52,250 nucleotides of DNA from Candidatus Gastranaerophilales bacterium (GTDB lineage: Bacteria; Cyanobacteriota; Vampirovibrionia; Gastranaerophilales; Gastranaerophilaceae), in assembly GCA_944323275.1 (NCBI GenBank), contig CALUSA010000006.1, positions 1 to 52,250 of the forward strand, in the 5' to 3' direction. Positions within the stretch are counted from its first letter, which is position 1. Each line of letters begins with the position of its first letter. Made by a program: the position numbers and the translations under genes. Positions 43,775 through 52,212 of this stretch are shown here, in pieces. Under the pieces are notes generated by a model, which saw nothing but the letters and a program-made list of their open reading frames with translations, did no database searches and was not told the DNA's origin.

Positions 43775-45196
43775 ATGAAGAAATTACTAACCGCATTAAT
43801 AACACTTTTATTTGTCGTGCAAATTTTTGCACCACTTACCTCTACAAGCGCATTTGCAAAGAAAAACAAAAAAGAAGAACAACAAAAAGAACAGCGCATG
43901 CAATACCTTAATTTATCCTGGTGGGAAAAATATAATGACCCGATTTTGACAGGTTACCTGCAAGAACTGTTTGACAAAAACCATGACCTCAAAATTGCAG
44001 CTCTAAAAGTGCAGGAGGGCGAACAGATGGTAAAAGTTTCTCTTGCCAATGAACTGCCGCAGGTTTATTTTGACGGCAATCTCGGCAGGATAATGAGTTC
44101 CAGCGACCAGCACTTCGGCAGCATGGTTATCCCGAGTTACGCTCAATACGGATACCAGTTTCCCTTCACGGCAACGTACGAAATCGACATCTGGGGGCAA
44201 AACAGAATAAGAACCAAAAGCGCAGAACAACAGCTGGCAATCATTGAACAGGCGCAACGTGCAAGCTATATCTCATTAACCTCGGCTTTTGCGTCCAATT
44301 ATTTTAATCTTGTGAAAACAGACAAGTTACTTGAAATTCAGCAGCAAATCGTTGATTTACAAACAGAGATTACCCAAAAAACAAAAAAGAAATTTGAAAA
44401 CGGACTCTGCACGGTTAATGAAGTCATTGCCGAAGAAAAAATGCTCACTACACAAAAAGAGCTTTTAAACAATCTTGAACACACAAGAACAATTATAGAA
44501 AGCCAGTTAAAAGTGTATCTGGCTGACGAGTCAAAAGAAATCACAAGAACAGACTGTGACAAACTCACGGTAATGCAGGGGATTCCTTTAAAAATGGACG
44601 GTAGTGTAATTACACAGCGTCCTGATTATATTCAATCTGAAGACAACATCAAAAAAATCGGCTATGATGTACGTGTTGCAAGAAAAGACTTTTTGCCCAA
44701 ATTTGTTATATACGGTCAGTTAGGGCTTAATGCTTACCACTGGGATCAACTGTTTAACAGTTATTCACAGCTTGCCAATGCAGGTATTATGCCGTCATTT
44801 GACTTATTCTCCGGCGGAAGAAAAAAAGCTGTTTTAAAACTACAAAAATTCCGTTACGAAGAAGCAAGACATGAATACGAAAAAGCAATTCTAAATGGAT
44901 TCAAAGAAGTCAATGACTCAACTGCACAGCTAAAAACAGACCTCAAAAACTACGAAGAAAGTGTAGAAAGATACAATCTCGAGCATAAAAGATACGTTTT
45001 GATGGAACACAAAAACAAAATAGGTGCAGCCTCTGAACTGGATTTGTTATACAACAAACAAATTGAGCTTATGACAAAGAGAGAAGAAGTATCAAACAAA
45101 ATCAACTGTCTTATCTCAACAATCAGTCTTTACAAAGCAACAGGCGGTCATGATTTATATTCAATAAAAGAACCCGAACAAAACGAAAATATCTGA
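43775..45196 (+). CDS. TolC/NodT-like outer-membrane efflux protein
   Basis: A 473-residue outer-membrane factor. A signal peptide (cleavage near TSAFA, residue 28) is followed by LSWWEKYNDPILTGYLQELF, the start of the OEP repeat seen in NodT/OprM-type proteins, and long periplasmic helices. The barrel-tip pattern FDLFSGGRKK is typical of the second repeat. It shares the regulatory palindrome with marR-emrAB, so it is probably the outer channel of that pump. The tail is hydrophilic (KEPEQNENI). Confidence 0.88.
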   Translation: MKKLLTALITLLFVVQIFAPLTSTSAFAKKNKKEEQQKEQRMQYLNLSWWEKYNDPILTGYLQELFDKNHDLKIAALKVQEGEQMVKVSLANELPQVYFDGNLGRIMSSSDQHFGSMVIPSYAQYGYQFPFTATYEIDIWGQNRIRTKSAEQQLAIIEQAQRASYISLTSAFASNYFNLVKTDKLLEIQQQIVDLQTEITQKTKKKFENGLCTVNEVIAEEKMLTTQKELLNNLEHTRTIIESQLKVYLADESKEITRTDCDKLTVMQGIPLKMDGSVITQRPDYIQSEDNIKKIGYDVRVARKDFLPKFVIYGQLGLNAYHWDQLFNSYSQLANAGIMPSFDLFSGGRKKAVLKLQKFRYEEARHEYEKAILNGFKEVNDSTAQLKTDLKNYEESVERYNLEHKRYVLMEHKNKIGAASELDLLYNKQIELMTKREEVSNKINCLISTISLYKATGGHDLYSIKEPEQNENI

Positions 45197-45199
45197 TAC

Positions 45200-45231
45200 T
45201 TGATAGATTCCTGAATTATGTTAATATTAAC
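45200..45231 (+). promoter_or_regulatory. Candidate metX promoter with palindrome
   Basis: TTGATA (45200-45205) and TAATAT (45222-45227) are spaced by 16 bases. The -10 lies inside the perfect 12-base palindrome GTTAATATTAAC (45220-45231), which could be an operator. A further GTTAAT follows at 45238. No SAM-type riboswitch is seen in the short leader. Confidence 0.4.
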
Positions 45232-45257
45232 GTTGATGTTAATGGAGAAAAAGATAA

Positions 45258-46391
45258 ATGAATGACGAACAAAAATCCGTTGGCATAACGCAGACAAAAT
45301 TTTTTAACATACCTGACAAAATAACGCTTGAATCAGGTACAGAATTTGGTCCGATACAGGTTGCATACGAAACTTACGGCACTTTAAACAAAACTAAAGA
45401 TAACGCCATACTGCTTTTACATGCACTGACAGGCGATGCTCACGCTGCCGGATACCACGACGAAAATGACAAAAAGCCCGGCTGGTGGGATGACATGGTA
45501 GGACCTGACAAAGCGTTTGACACAAACAAATATTTTGTTATTTCATCCAATATGCTTGGCGGCTGCAGCGGCACAACAGGACCTTGTTCAATAAATCCGG
45601 AAACTCAAAAGCCCTACGGTTTAAGCTTTCCTGTCATAACAATTGAAGATGCGGTTAAAGTTCAAAAACGACTTGTTGAATTTCTTGGAGTCAAAAAACT
45701 TATAGTAGCAGGCGGTTCAATGGGAGGAATGCAGGCTCTTGAATGGTCCATAACAAATGCAGATATGGTTGAAGCAGTTATTATTATCGCCTCAACAAGC
45801 AGACTGACGGCTCAAGGAATAGCATTTAATGCTGTAGGGCGCAACGCAATACTTTCAGACCCCAATTTTAACAACGGCGACTATTACGGAAAAGAAAAAC
45901 AACCGGAAAAAGGCTTATCCATAGCTCGTATGGTCGGACATATCACATATCTGTGTGAAGAATCAATGCATAAAAAATTCGGCAGGCGTTTTCAGTACAG
46001 CGACAAGCCAAACTTTGATTTCAACATAGATTTTCAGGTGGAAAGCTATCTGGAACATCAGGGACGGACATTTGTAGACAGATTCGATGCAAACAGTTAT
46101 CTTTACATTACAAAAGCCGTTGACTACTTTGATTTGGCACAAAAGCACGGTTCTCTAGAAGCTGCGTTTGAAAAAACAAATGCTCGTTTTCTTGTAATGT
46201 CTTTTACTTCTGACTGGCTCTTTCCTACTGCACAGTCCAAAGAAATTGTACACGCTCTGATAAAAGCCGGTAAAGATGTATCTTTCTGCGAAATAGAATC
46301 GCCCTGCGGGCATGATGCTTTTTTACTGGAGTTTGAAACACAGACTAAAATTGTAAAAAGTTTTCTGGCAAAAGGAGAAGGAAATGCCTGA
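45258..46391 (+). CDS. metX: Homoserine O-acetyltransferase
   Basis: A 377-residue alpha/beta-hydrolase enzyme that activates homoserine as the O-acetyl (or O-succinyl) ester in methionine synthesis. The nucleophile is Ser154 in GGSMGGMQ; the other triad members are in SDWLFP (Asp) and CGHDAF (His). NMLGGCSGTTGP is the family's substrate loop. The acyl donor cannot be safely inferred from family membership alone. GGAG precedes the ATG. It overlaps metW by eight bases. Confidence 0.93.
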   Translation: MNDEQKSVGITQTKFFNIPDKITLESGTEFGPIQVAYETYGTLNKTKDNAILLLHALTGDAHAAGYHDENDKKPGWWDDMVGPDKAFDTNKYFVISSNMLGGCSGTTGPCSINPETQKPYGLSFPVITIEDAVKVQKRLVEFLGVKKLIVAGGSMGGMQALEWSITNADMVEAVIIIASTSRLTAQGIAFNAVGRNAILSDPNFNNGDYYGKEKQPEKGLSIARMVGHITYLCEESMHKKFGRRFQYSDKPNFDFNIDFQVESYLEHQGRTFVDRFDANSYLYITKAVDYFDLAQKHGSLEAAFEKTNARFLVMSFTSDWLFPTAQSKEIVHALIKAGKDVSFCEIESPCGHDAFLLEFETQTKIVKSFLAKGEGNA

Positions 46392-46998
46392 TTTTATTGA
46401 CTCTTTACATCTTAACTATGCGGTTATCACTGACATCATACAAGAAAACTCAAAAATTCTGGATTTAGGCTGCGGATGCGGTACTCTGTTAAAACTGCTT
46501 ATTGATAAAAAAAACTGCAGCGGACTCGGCATTGATATTAACCAGAACAATGTTATTGAAAGTATTCAAAAAGGTCTTTCGGTTGTACAAGGCGATATCG
46601 ACGAAGGATTAAAGGAATTTGCCGACAGAGAATTTGACTACGTAATACTAAATCAAACTCTGCAATCAACAGAAAAACCCGATTTTGTAATAGAAGAAAT
46701 GCTGAGAGCAGGGAAAAAAGGAGTTGTCAGTTTTCCTAACTTCGGCTACTGGCGTGTAAGATTTTATCTGTTTTTCAAGGGAAGAATGCCAAAATCCAAG
46801 ATGCTTCCGTTTAACTGGTACGATACCCCGAACATCCACCTTTTAACAGTCGAAGACTTTTTTGACTTTTGCAAAGAACGGGATATAACAATAACAAAAT
46901 CAGTCTATATAAAGCGTGGCAAAATAAGCAAAAATCCATTTAACCGAATTTTAACAAATCTGCTTTGCGAAGAAGCATTGTTTGTAATAGAAAAATAA
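46384..46998 (+). CDS. metW: Methionine biosynthesis protein MetW
   Basis: A 204-residue class I methyltransferase-fold protein. KILDLGCGCGTLLKLL is motif I; LGIDINQNNV is the acidic loop; SFPNFGYWRVRFYLFFKGRMP and WYDTPNIHLLTVEDF are MetW-specific. MetW binds MetX and supports homoserine acylation in bacteria where it was tested. The overlapping start with metX indicates coupled translation. Confidence 0.92.
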   Translation: MPDFIDSLHLNYAVITDIIQENSKILDLGCGCGTLLKLLIDKKNCSGLGIDINQNNVIESIQKGLSVVQGDIDEGLKEFADREFDYVILNQTLQSTEKPDFVIEEMLRAGKKGVVSFPNFGYWRVRFYLFFKGRMPKSKMLPFNWYDTPNIHLLTVEDFFDFCKERDITITKSVYIKRGKISKNPFNRILTNLLCEEALFVIEK

Positions 46999-47024
46999 AT
47001 TAAATTTGCCCCAAATTAATAAAA

Positions 47025-47052
47025 AAAGACACACCTTTTATAGTGTGCCTTT
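47025..47052. terminator. Intrinsic terminator between metW and a convergent gene
   Basis: AAAGACACAC/GTGTGCCTTT with one mismatch and an 8-base loop, followed by a T-rich run. It serves metW and possibly the opposing gene. Confidence 0.7.
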
Positions 47053-47083
47053 ATTATATATTTATTATCTTAAAGATTAAATT

Positions 47084-47959
47084 CTAACAGTTAGCTCCGA
47101 AGATACCTGCGATAAGACCGGCTGCACCGCCTATGACAGCTCCGACAGGTCCGCCGACTACAAAACCGAGAGCTGCACCTGCACCTGTTGTAGCAGTCAC
47201 ACCGCCAACCTTGCCGGCTATGGCTTTGGTTCTTTCTGATTTCGGCGGTTCTGAGCCTTCCATTTTTGCAATCACTTCGCCTGCTGAGTATTTTTGAGCA
47301 TTGCCAAATGTGATTGTGTTCCAGAAAGCATTTGCCAGTGTGCCGTCGCAGTTTTGCTGAATCATTGCCTTCAAATCCTGACCCGTTACTGCGTGGAATT
47401 GTTCTTTTGCACAGTTTCTTAATGTCATTTCGAGCATTGCAGGATTATCTTTGAATTCCTGCTGTAATCTTGTATATAACGGAGATTGTCTTAAAGTATT
47501 AACAATTCGTTCAAACTGTTCAACAATCTGATCTGATTCACCTTCTATTACAACTGTTTGTAAAGCGTTGCAGGCTTCTCTGATAGAACCTGTTAAACCG
47601 TCAGTTGCAGAGGCGTAGTTTTTAGCGTCCTTACCTTCCTGATAATATTGTTCTCTTGCCAGATTTCGCAGTTCATAATCGTAAGCAAGACGATCTTTAT
47701 AATCCATATTCATATATTTAAGATATTGCGGCCAGTATTGCGGATTCATACCGTACATACCCATACCGCCCATTGCGTAAGGATTTGACATGCCGGCGAT
47801 TGAACCGTTTATAGACATATCATAAACCGGCACATTGCTGATACCGAATTGCTGATAAAATCCCGCATTCAAATCGGTCAGCCCGTTACCTGATGCTGTT
47901 GCCATCATCTGGTACGGATTTGGATAACCGTAAAATCCTGCTGATGATATACCGTTCAT
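47084..47959 (-). CDS. Unknown protein with glycine-zipper C-terminus
   Basis: A 291-residue protein of no recognised family. The N-terminal third is rich in Gly, Met, Tyr and Asn (GGMGMYGMNPQYWPQYLKYM), the middle is helical with conserved-looking cysteines (NCAKEQ, NCDGT), and the C-terminus is a glycine zipper (GAGAALGFVVGGPVGAVIGG, then AAGLIAGIFG) ending in Cys. Glycine zippers form tightly packed membrane helices or pores. No N-terminal signal is visible. GGAGG precedes the ATG. Confidence 0.65.
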   Translation of the reverse strand: MNGISSAGFYGYPNPYQMMATASGNGLTDLNAGFYQQFGISNVPVYDMSINGSIAGMSNPYAMGGMGMYGMNPQYWPQYLKYMNMDYKDRLAYDYELRNLAREQYYQEGKDAKNYASATDGLTGSIREACNALQTVVIEGESDQIVEQFERIVNTLRQSPLYTRLQQEFKDNPAMLEMTLRNCAKEQFHAVTGQDLKAMIQQNCDGTLANAFWNTITFGNAQKYSAGEVIAKMEGSEPPKSERTKAIAGKVGGVTATTGAGAALGFVVGGPVGAVIGGAAGLIAGIFGANC

Positions 47960-48096
47960 AACCGACCTCCAAATTAATTTACCCTCTACGGGTACATAAC
48001 CTTATTAATCTAACCTTACATTTATATAAAAACAATTTGTTTTTTAAGATTGCTTAAAATAAAAACTTTTCTTAACATTTGTTAACAAATTAATTG

Positions 48097-48759
48097 TCAT
48101 GCATTTAAAAGTAATTCGGGCTTTGTCAGCAGCTGAGGATATTTTGACCTAAAATAATTTAACTGTTCCTCTGTAAGTTCCTGAGCAGGATTAAGTTTGA
48201 TTTCAACAATCGAACCTTGCTGCGGTGTTTTTAAGTATCTGGCATACTCATTTTTATATTTCGACAGCATCTCAGGCAAAAAAGCGCAATCCTGCAGCCA
48301 CGGATCAATTATTATTGACTTTTTAAGATTGTCAGAATTTTTTATACAAACAACACTGTGATTAAGAAGTTTGCCTGAACTATCCACAAGCGACGCTTTT
48401 GTACAATTTTTTACACCGTTCATTCTCAGAGCCAGTTCAACGAGCGACGAAAGCTCGAAACAAGCACCAAGCTTTTCTTTTAAGGCACAGTAAATAATTT
48501 CTTTATAAAAAACAAACGGGCTTTTGACATAATGCCTGTCTTTTCTGTATTCTTTTAATATTTCATTTTTTTTCAAAATAAAATTTTTAATATTTTTATA
48601 GCCCGAAAGCTTTCCACGATATTCATGCGCAGCCTTTGTGTACGAAACAACAGGGAAATGCCTGTTAACAGTACGACGAATATAATCCGCATCTTTTATT
48701 AACGAACTGCGGGACTTAAATGATATATCAGAACTTAATTGCATACCTGCATAAAACAT
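48097..48759 (-). CDS. Transglutaminase/papain-like cysteine hydrolase candidate
   Basis: A 220-residue protein. A catalytic-triad-like order is visible: Cys100 in LGACFELSSLVE, His134 in LLNHSVVCIK and Asp152 in IIIDPWLQ, matching the Cys-His-Asp order of transglutaminase-like and papain-fold enzymes, including some effector proteases. The N-terminus has DISFKSR (residues 11-17), the FK signature shared with other proteins here. ATG 48759 and ATG 48744 are both possible; neither has a good Shine-Dalgarno. The substrate is unknown. Confidence 0.6.
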   Translation of the reverse strand: MFYAGMQLSSDISFKSRSSLIKDADYIRRTVNRHFPVVSYTKAAHEYRGKLSGYKNIKNFILKKNEILKEYRKDRHYVKSPFVFYKEIIYCALKEKLGACFELSSLVELALRMNGVKNCTKASLVDSSGKLLNHSVVCIKNSDNLKKSIIIDPWLQDCAFLPEMLSKYKNEYARYLKTPQQGSIVEIKLNPAQELTEEQLNYFRSKYPQLLTKPELLLNA

Positions 48760-48799
48760 CTGAAATAAAAAAATTGCCGTTTTATCTAAAAATTAGAAT

Positions 48800-48865
48800 A
48801 AAAAAAAGCCGTCCTTTTAGGCCGGCTACTAGACTTGGGGAGGAGGTTTGTTTGACCTTTCGGTC
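48800..48865 (-). ncRNA. Candidate small RNA with Yfr1-like architecture
   Basis: On the minus strand a -10 TATATT (48875-48870) predicts a transcript from about 48864. It would begin with hairpin GACC-GAAA-GGTC (48865-48854), continue with an unpaired CU-rich core (ACCTCCTCCCC, about 48847-48837) and end with the intrinsic terminator AGCCGGCCTAAAAGGACGGCT (48827-48807) plus eight U. Cyanobacterial Yfr1 is 54-65 nt, with the same order and the core ACUCCUCACAC. The core here is similar, not identical. The anti-Shine-Dalgarno-like core suggests pairing to ribosome sites. It could instead be only the terminator region of an upstream transcript. Confidence 0.5.
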
Positions 48866-48962
48866 TAACAATATACTTATCGGCATTTGTATCCAAAAAC
48901 TTTAATAATATCATCCATTTAGTTTACATAACTTAATATTTATAAAACAATACAATCAAAAT

Positions 48963-48986
48963 AAGCCTGTAAAATAAGGCTTTTCA
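48963..48986 (-). terminator. Probable terminator after csaB
   Basis: AAGCCT/AGGCTT (48963-48968 / 48977-48982) with an 8-base loop; on the minus strand it is followed by TATTTTG. It lies about 30 bases past the csaB stop. The stem is short. Confidence 0.45.
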
Positions 48987-49013
48987 AGAATTCATACAAA
49001 AACATAAAATAAT

Positions 49014-50039
49014 TTATTTTTCTATAGCACTGATTATTTTGGAAAAATCGAACCTGCACTCCTGGACTTTAGCGAGCAAATCTTTAGAATTTAAAGCCGA
49101 CATTTGGACAAAATAATCTCCCAATTTGTCTTCGTCGTTTAAAAAGGAACAGGGAATATCAAATCTTTTTGCTATCTTTTCAACCTTTTGGTCATAACTC
49201 AACGCAAGCGTCGGTATGCCGTATTTTAAAGCAAGAAGACAGGCATGATAGCGCATAGCTATAACATAATCCAGATTTGAAAAAGACTGAATTGTATCAT
49301 CTATGGTCAATGCTGATAAAAGTTTAGTCTTAATTACAGGATTAACAAGTTTTAACTGGGCTTCAAAATGTTTACACAGGTCAAAGTCCAACGCATCTTG
49401 AAAGGAATAGATGTAAATTTCTTTATCCGCAAAATTTTTATTAATTTCTCTTGCTAATGCAAATAAATATTTTTGAGAAAGATTTTTCCAGCTTCTAAGC
49501 TGTACACCGATACGGTTCATGGAAACCCTCGGCTTTAACTCAATATTCCACACCGGATCAGAAACCAAATCCGGTTTTAAATCCCAGCCACGAAGCAGAA
49601 AAAGACTTTTTTCATCACGGACGGTTATATATTTGCATTTTTTTAGCAAACTTTTTGTAAGCCATCTGCCAACCGGATTTTTTAGCGGACCTATACCCTG
49701 CGCAAAAATTATTACATCTTTTTTGTAATGCTGCGCAAGAAAAATTACAAACAAATAATAAAAAAGGCTTTTCAGGCTTGTTGCATCCTGCAGCAAGCTG
49801 CCGCCACCGCTTATTAACACATCACAATTTTTAATAGTATTAATTATTGATTTCAAAGAAAACGTATAAACAGAATTTACAGCTAGTTTTGCAGAAGTAC
49901 GCTGCGGATTTTTAGAAAAAACCGTTATATTATGTTCCCTTGTTTTAAGCTCTTTTGTTAAAACACTTAAAATAGCCTCGTCACCAAAATTTTCAAAACC
50001 GTAATAACCTGAGATTGCAATATTTTTTTGAGAAGACAT
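49014..50039 (-). CDS. csaB: Polysaccharide pyruvyl transferase (CsaB family)
   Basis: A 341-residue enzyme. GYYGFENFGDEAIL at the N-terminus, ISGGGSLLQD, IFAQGIGPL and RYHACLLALKYGIPTLALSYD are characteristic of CsaB. It adds a pyruvate ketal from phosphoenolpyruvate to a cell-wall polysaccharide, which in Gram-positives and cyanobacterial relatives serves as an S-layer (SLH domain) anchor. GAGG five bases upstream supports ATG 50039; a TTG at 50063 would add eight residues. It lies close behind the sugar kinase and probably shares its transcript. Confidence 0.88.
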   Translation of the reverse strand: MSSQKNIAISGYYGFENFGDEAILSVLTKELKTREHNITVFSKNPQRTSAKLAVNSVYTFSLKSIINTIKNCDVLISGGGSLLQDATSLKSLFYYLFVIFLAQHYKKDVIIFAQGIGPLKNPVGRWLTKSLLKKCKYITVRDEKSLFLLRGWDLKPDLVSDPVWNIELKPRVSMNRIGVQLRSWKNLSQKYLFALAREINKNFADKEIYIYSFQDALDFDLCKHFEAQLKLVNPVIKTKLLSALTIDDTIQSFSNLDYVIAMRYHACLLALKYGIPTLALSYDQKVEKIAKRFDIPCSFLNDEDKLGDYFVQMSALNSKDLLAKVQECRFDFSKIISAIEK

Positions 50040-50066
50040 ATACACCTCTGAGCGATGTTTCAATTA

Positions 50067-51002
50067 TTAACTGTAATAGGCGGCGTACACCTGCTCTTTA
50101 TACGGAGTAGACTTTATTGCACCCATACCATGACACTGCAAAGCAGCATCTATTGACGCAAGTTTTGCTGCTTCAACCGGAGTCATGCCGGAATTAAGCC
50201 CGTGTAAAAAGGCACCGTTAAATGCGTCGCCGGAACCTGTAGAATCAATTATTTCGTCAGTTTTAAAATCAACAAAGACAATATCACCTTCCGCACCGAT
50301 AAAGTAACCTCTGTCTTTTGCTGATTTAACAATCACCTTATTTATGCCTTTATCCCACAGATATTTTATACATTTATCCGGCGAGTCTATATCAAAAACT
50401 CTGACCGAATCATGCTCAAGACTCAAAAACATTATATCAATATACTGTGCGATTTCTTCAAAAGCTTCTTTAGCTTCATCACAGCTCCACAGACGGTGGT
50501 CATAATTTATGTCATAAGCAGCACACATACCGTGTTCTGAAGCAATTTGAAATGCTTTTTTTACTGCTTCACGTGCACTTAAAGATAAAGACTGGGTACT
50601 TCCGGTTGTATAGATAATACCTGCACTTAAAATATAATCAGAAGAAATATCATCGACAGACAATTTTGTTGCGGCTGTTTTTTTTCTGTAATAAACAAAC
50701 TCTTTGTCACCGTTTTCAGGATGCCCGATAAAATATACCCCGTTAAAACCGTCAACAAGCTTTACCTGCGAAATATCAAGCCCCTCTAACTGCCAGCTTT
50801 CCATTAAAAATTCTTTAAAAGGGTCATTGCCGACTCTTGTAATGTAACCGGCTTTTGAACCCAAACGCTGTGCAGCAACTGCCGTACACAGGGTATCACC
50901 GCCGTAATACTTATTCAGGTTCTGTGAATAAGCAAGACTTGTGCTGCTGGAAAGCTCAATCAGACTTTCACCTATTGTTATTATATCTAAATGTTCACCC
51001 AT
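50067..51002 (-). CDS. PfkB-family carbohydrate kinase
   Basis: A 311-residue ribokinase-type enzyme that phosphorylates a sugar or sugar acid with ATP. The N-terminal GGDTLCTAVAAQRLG and C-terminal DSTGSGDAFNGAFLHG (catalytic Asp, anion hole) are the PfkB signatures. The sequence resembles 2-keto-3-deoxygluconate kinases, but the substrate is not certain. GAGGA precedes the ATG. Upstream of csaB on the same strand. Confidence 0.88.
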   Translation of the reverse strand: MGEHLDIITIGESLIELSSSTSLAYSQNLNKYYGGDTLCTAVAAQRLGSKAGYITRVGNDPFKEFLMESWQLEGLDISQVKLVDGFNGVYFIGHPENGDKEFVYYRKKTAATKLSVDDISSDYILSAGIIYTTGSTQSLSLSAREAVKKAFQIASEHGMCAAYDINYDHRLWSCDEAKEAFEEIAQYIDIMFLSLEHDSVRVFDIDSPDKCIKYLWDKGINKVIVKSAKDRGYFIGAEGDIVFVDFKTDEIIDSTGSGDAFNGAFLHGLNSGMTPVEAAKLASIDAALQCHGMGAIKSTPYKEQVYAAYYS

Positions 51003-51089
51003 AATATTATCCTCAAAGCAAATTTAGCACAAATATATCGGAATGTAAAAATTGCTATGTATATATAGTTTACGAAAAAATTTGCTAAT

Positions 51090-52043
51090 TTACTTCATTA
51101 AAGGAAGCTGCTCAAGCATGTTTTTCAATTTAATTGCGGTTCTCGGCATAGGTTCTGCAATGGTAAGACCTACAACATCATATTCTTTGGCTATATCATT
51201 GATAACCCGTGTAACTTCATCTATTTTCATTCCGTCAGGGACAACCCCGACAGCCGCTCTAATTTCATCAGGTTCGAGCACATCCATATCAAAATGGATA
51301 ACAACATGTTTGGCACCACTTTGTTTCAACCAATTCAAGATTTGTGTACTATCTTTTGATACCTCCAGCACTGTCAAATGCTTTATGCCAAGTTCTTGCT
51401 GACGATCTTTAATCTGCGGTCTTTCCCAATCTCTTAAACCAACATACAAAATTTTATCGGGTTTAATCGTAGCAGGGAGTTCTGAAACAATAGCATTATC
51501 GCATTTACCAATAATGGCGGCAACTGCCATTGCGTGATAACCGTTATAAGTTTTGTCCTCCGGCAAAGTTATATCAGGATGTGCATCAATCCATATCATA
51601 GCGACATCGCCGTTATATTTATGAGCAAGGTAAGTAAACGGCACTACACTGACCGAACACTCACCGCCTAAGACCAAAATTTTATCAGGATTTGTAGTAT
51701 TTAAAATTTTCAGAGCCTGTTTGGTTTGCAATAATATTTCTTTATAGCCTAGTATGCCGTTTTCTTCAATTCTGTTTATATTACTGCTGACAGGAACTGT
51801 ATAAGTCTTATTTTGTGTTTCAGGAGCCAAAAAATTCAACAAATATGCTCCCAATATATACCCCCTTGATGCATCCTCAGGCTTTAATTCCGGCAGCAAA
51901 GCAGCAATGTTTCCGCCCTGCCACTGAGGATAAATTAATCTTATAGTTTCCTGTTGATTCATATTTTTAACCTCTTTAGCTTTTAGTGGAGATATATTTA
52001 GAACAATTACAAATAATAAAAATAAAAATTTAATGTATTTCAT
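51090..52043 (-). CDS. Arginase/agmatinase-family ureohydrolase with optional signal peptide
   Basis: A 317-residue member of the ureohydrolase fold, which hydrolyses guanidino compounds with two metal ions. Metal ligands seen: Asp153, His155, Asp157 (WIDAHPDI) and Asp252, Asp254 (HFDMDVLEPD); Glu297 in IAEPMPR. The first ligand loop is GGECS, so Cys129 replaces the usual His. The frame opens with a signal-peptide-like segment (MKYIKFLFLLFVIVLNISPLKA) with AAGGA upstream, while Met28 (51962) begins the usual cytosolic family N-terminus and has its own AGAGG eight bases upstream. Both starts may be used. The substrate is not determined. Confidence 0.85.
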   Translation of the reverse strand: MKYIKFLFLLFVIVLNISPLKAKEVKNMNQQETIRLIYPQWQGGNIAALLPELKPEDASRGYILGAYLLNFLAPETQNKTYTVPVSSNINRIEENGILGYKEILLQTKQALKILNTTNPDKILVLGGECSVSVVPFTYLAHKYNGDVAMIWIDAHPDITLPEDKTYNGYHAMAVAAIIGKCDNAIVSELPATIKPDKILYVGLRDWERPQIKDRQQELGIKHLTVLEVSKDSTQILNWLKQSGAKHVVIHFDMDVLEPDEIRAAVGVVPDGMKIDEVTRVINDIAKEYDVVGLTIAEPMPRTAIKLKNMLEQLPLMK

Positions 52044-52141
52044 AATATTTTCCTTATTTTAGAAAATAATAACATAAATCGCTGCCTTCTTAAAATGGTT
52101 AAAAATATTGAAAAAAGGTTATAAATTAAAGCGATAGATAT

Positions 52142-52199
52142 CCACACCGAGCCGACCGACAACAGATGTGTGCGGGAGTTCTCAAAAACAGGCTGTTGT
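52142..52199 (-). promoter_or_regulatory. Structured leader upstream of the arginase-family gene (pseudoknot-capable)
   Basis: The minus-strand leader starts near 52206. Stem 1 is ACAACAG/CTGTTGT (52199-52193 / 52165-52159), stem 2 is CCGCAC/GTGTGG with one G-U pair (52175-52170 / 52147-52142). Their crossed order makes an H-type pseudoknot. It is markedly GC-richer than its surroundings. A further ATCGCT/AGCGAT pair (52135-52130 / 52083-52078) lies before the ribosome site. This may be a metabolite- or protein-sensing leader. I could not match it to a known riboswitch class. Confidence 0.4.
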
Positions 52200-52212
52200 T
52201 TTTTGTTTAAGC

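Noticed and set aside
48720-48905. Plus-strand 61-codon frame
   Set aside because: It crosses the start of the minus-strand hydrolase gene and the minus-strand RNA/terminator, with no ribosome site.
48879-48920. Minus-strand 13-residue frame (MDDIIKVFGYKCR)
   Set aside because: Considered as a leader peptide before the terminator. It has no ribosome site and overlaps the -10 region of the small RNA candidate, so chance is more likely.
52142-52199. Known riboswitch classes (guanidine-I/II/III, glutamine, SAM) for the arginase leader
   Set aside because: None of the conserved core motifs of these classes as I know them is present; only generic pseudoknot potential remains.
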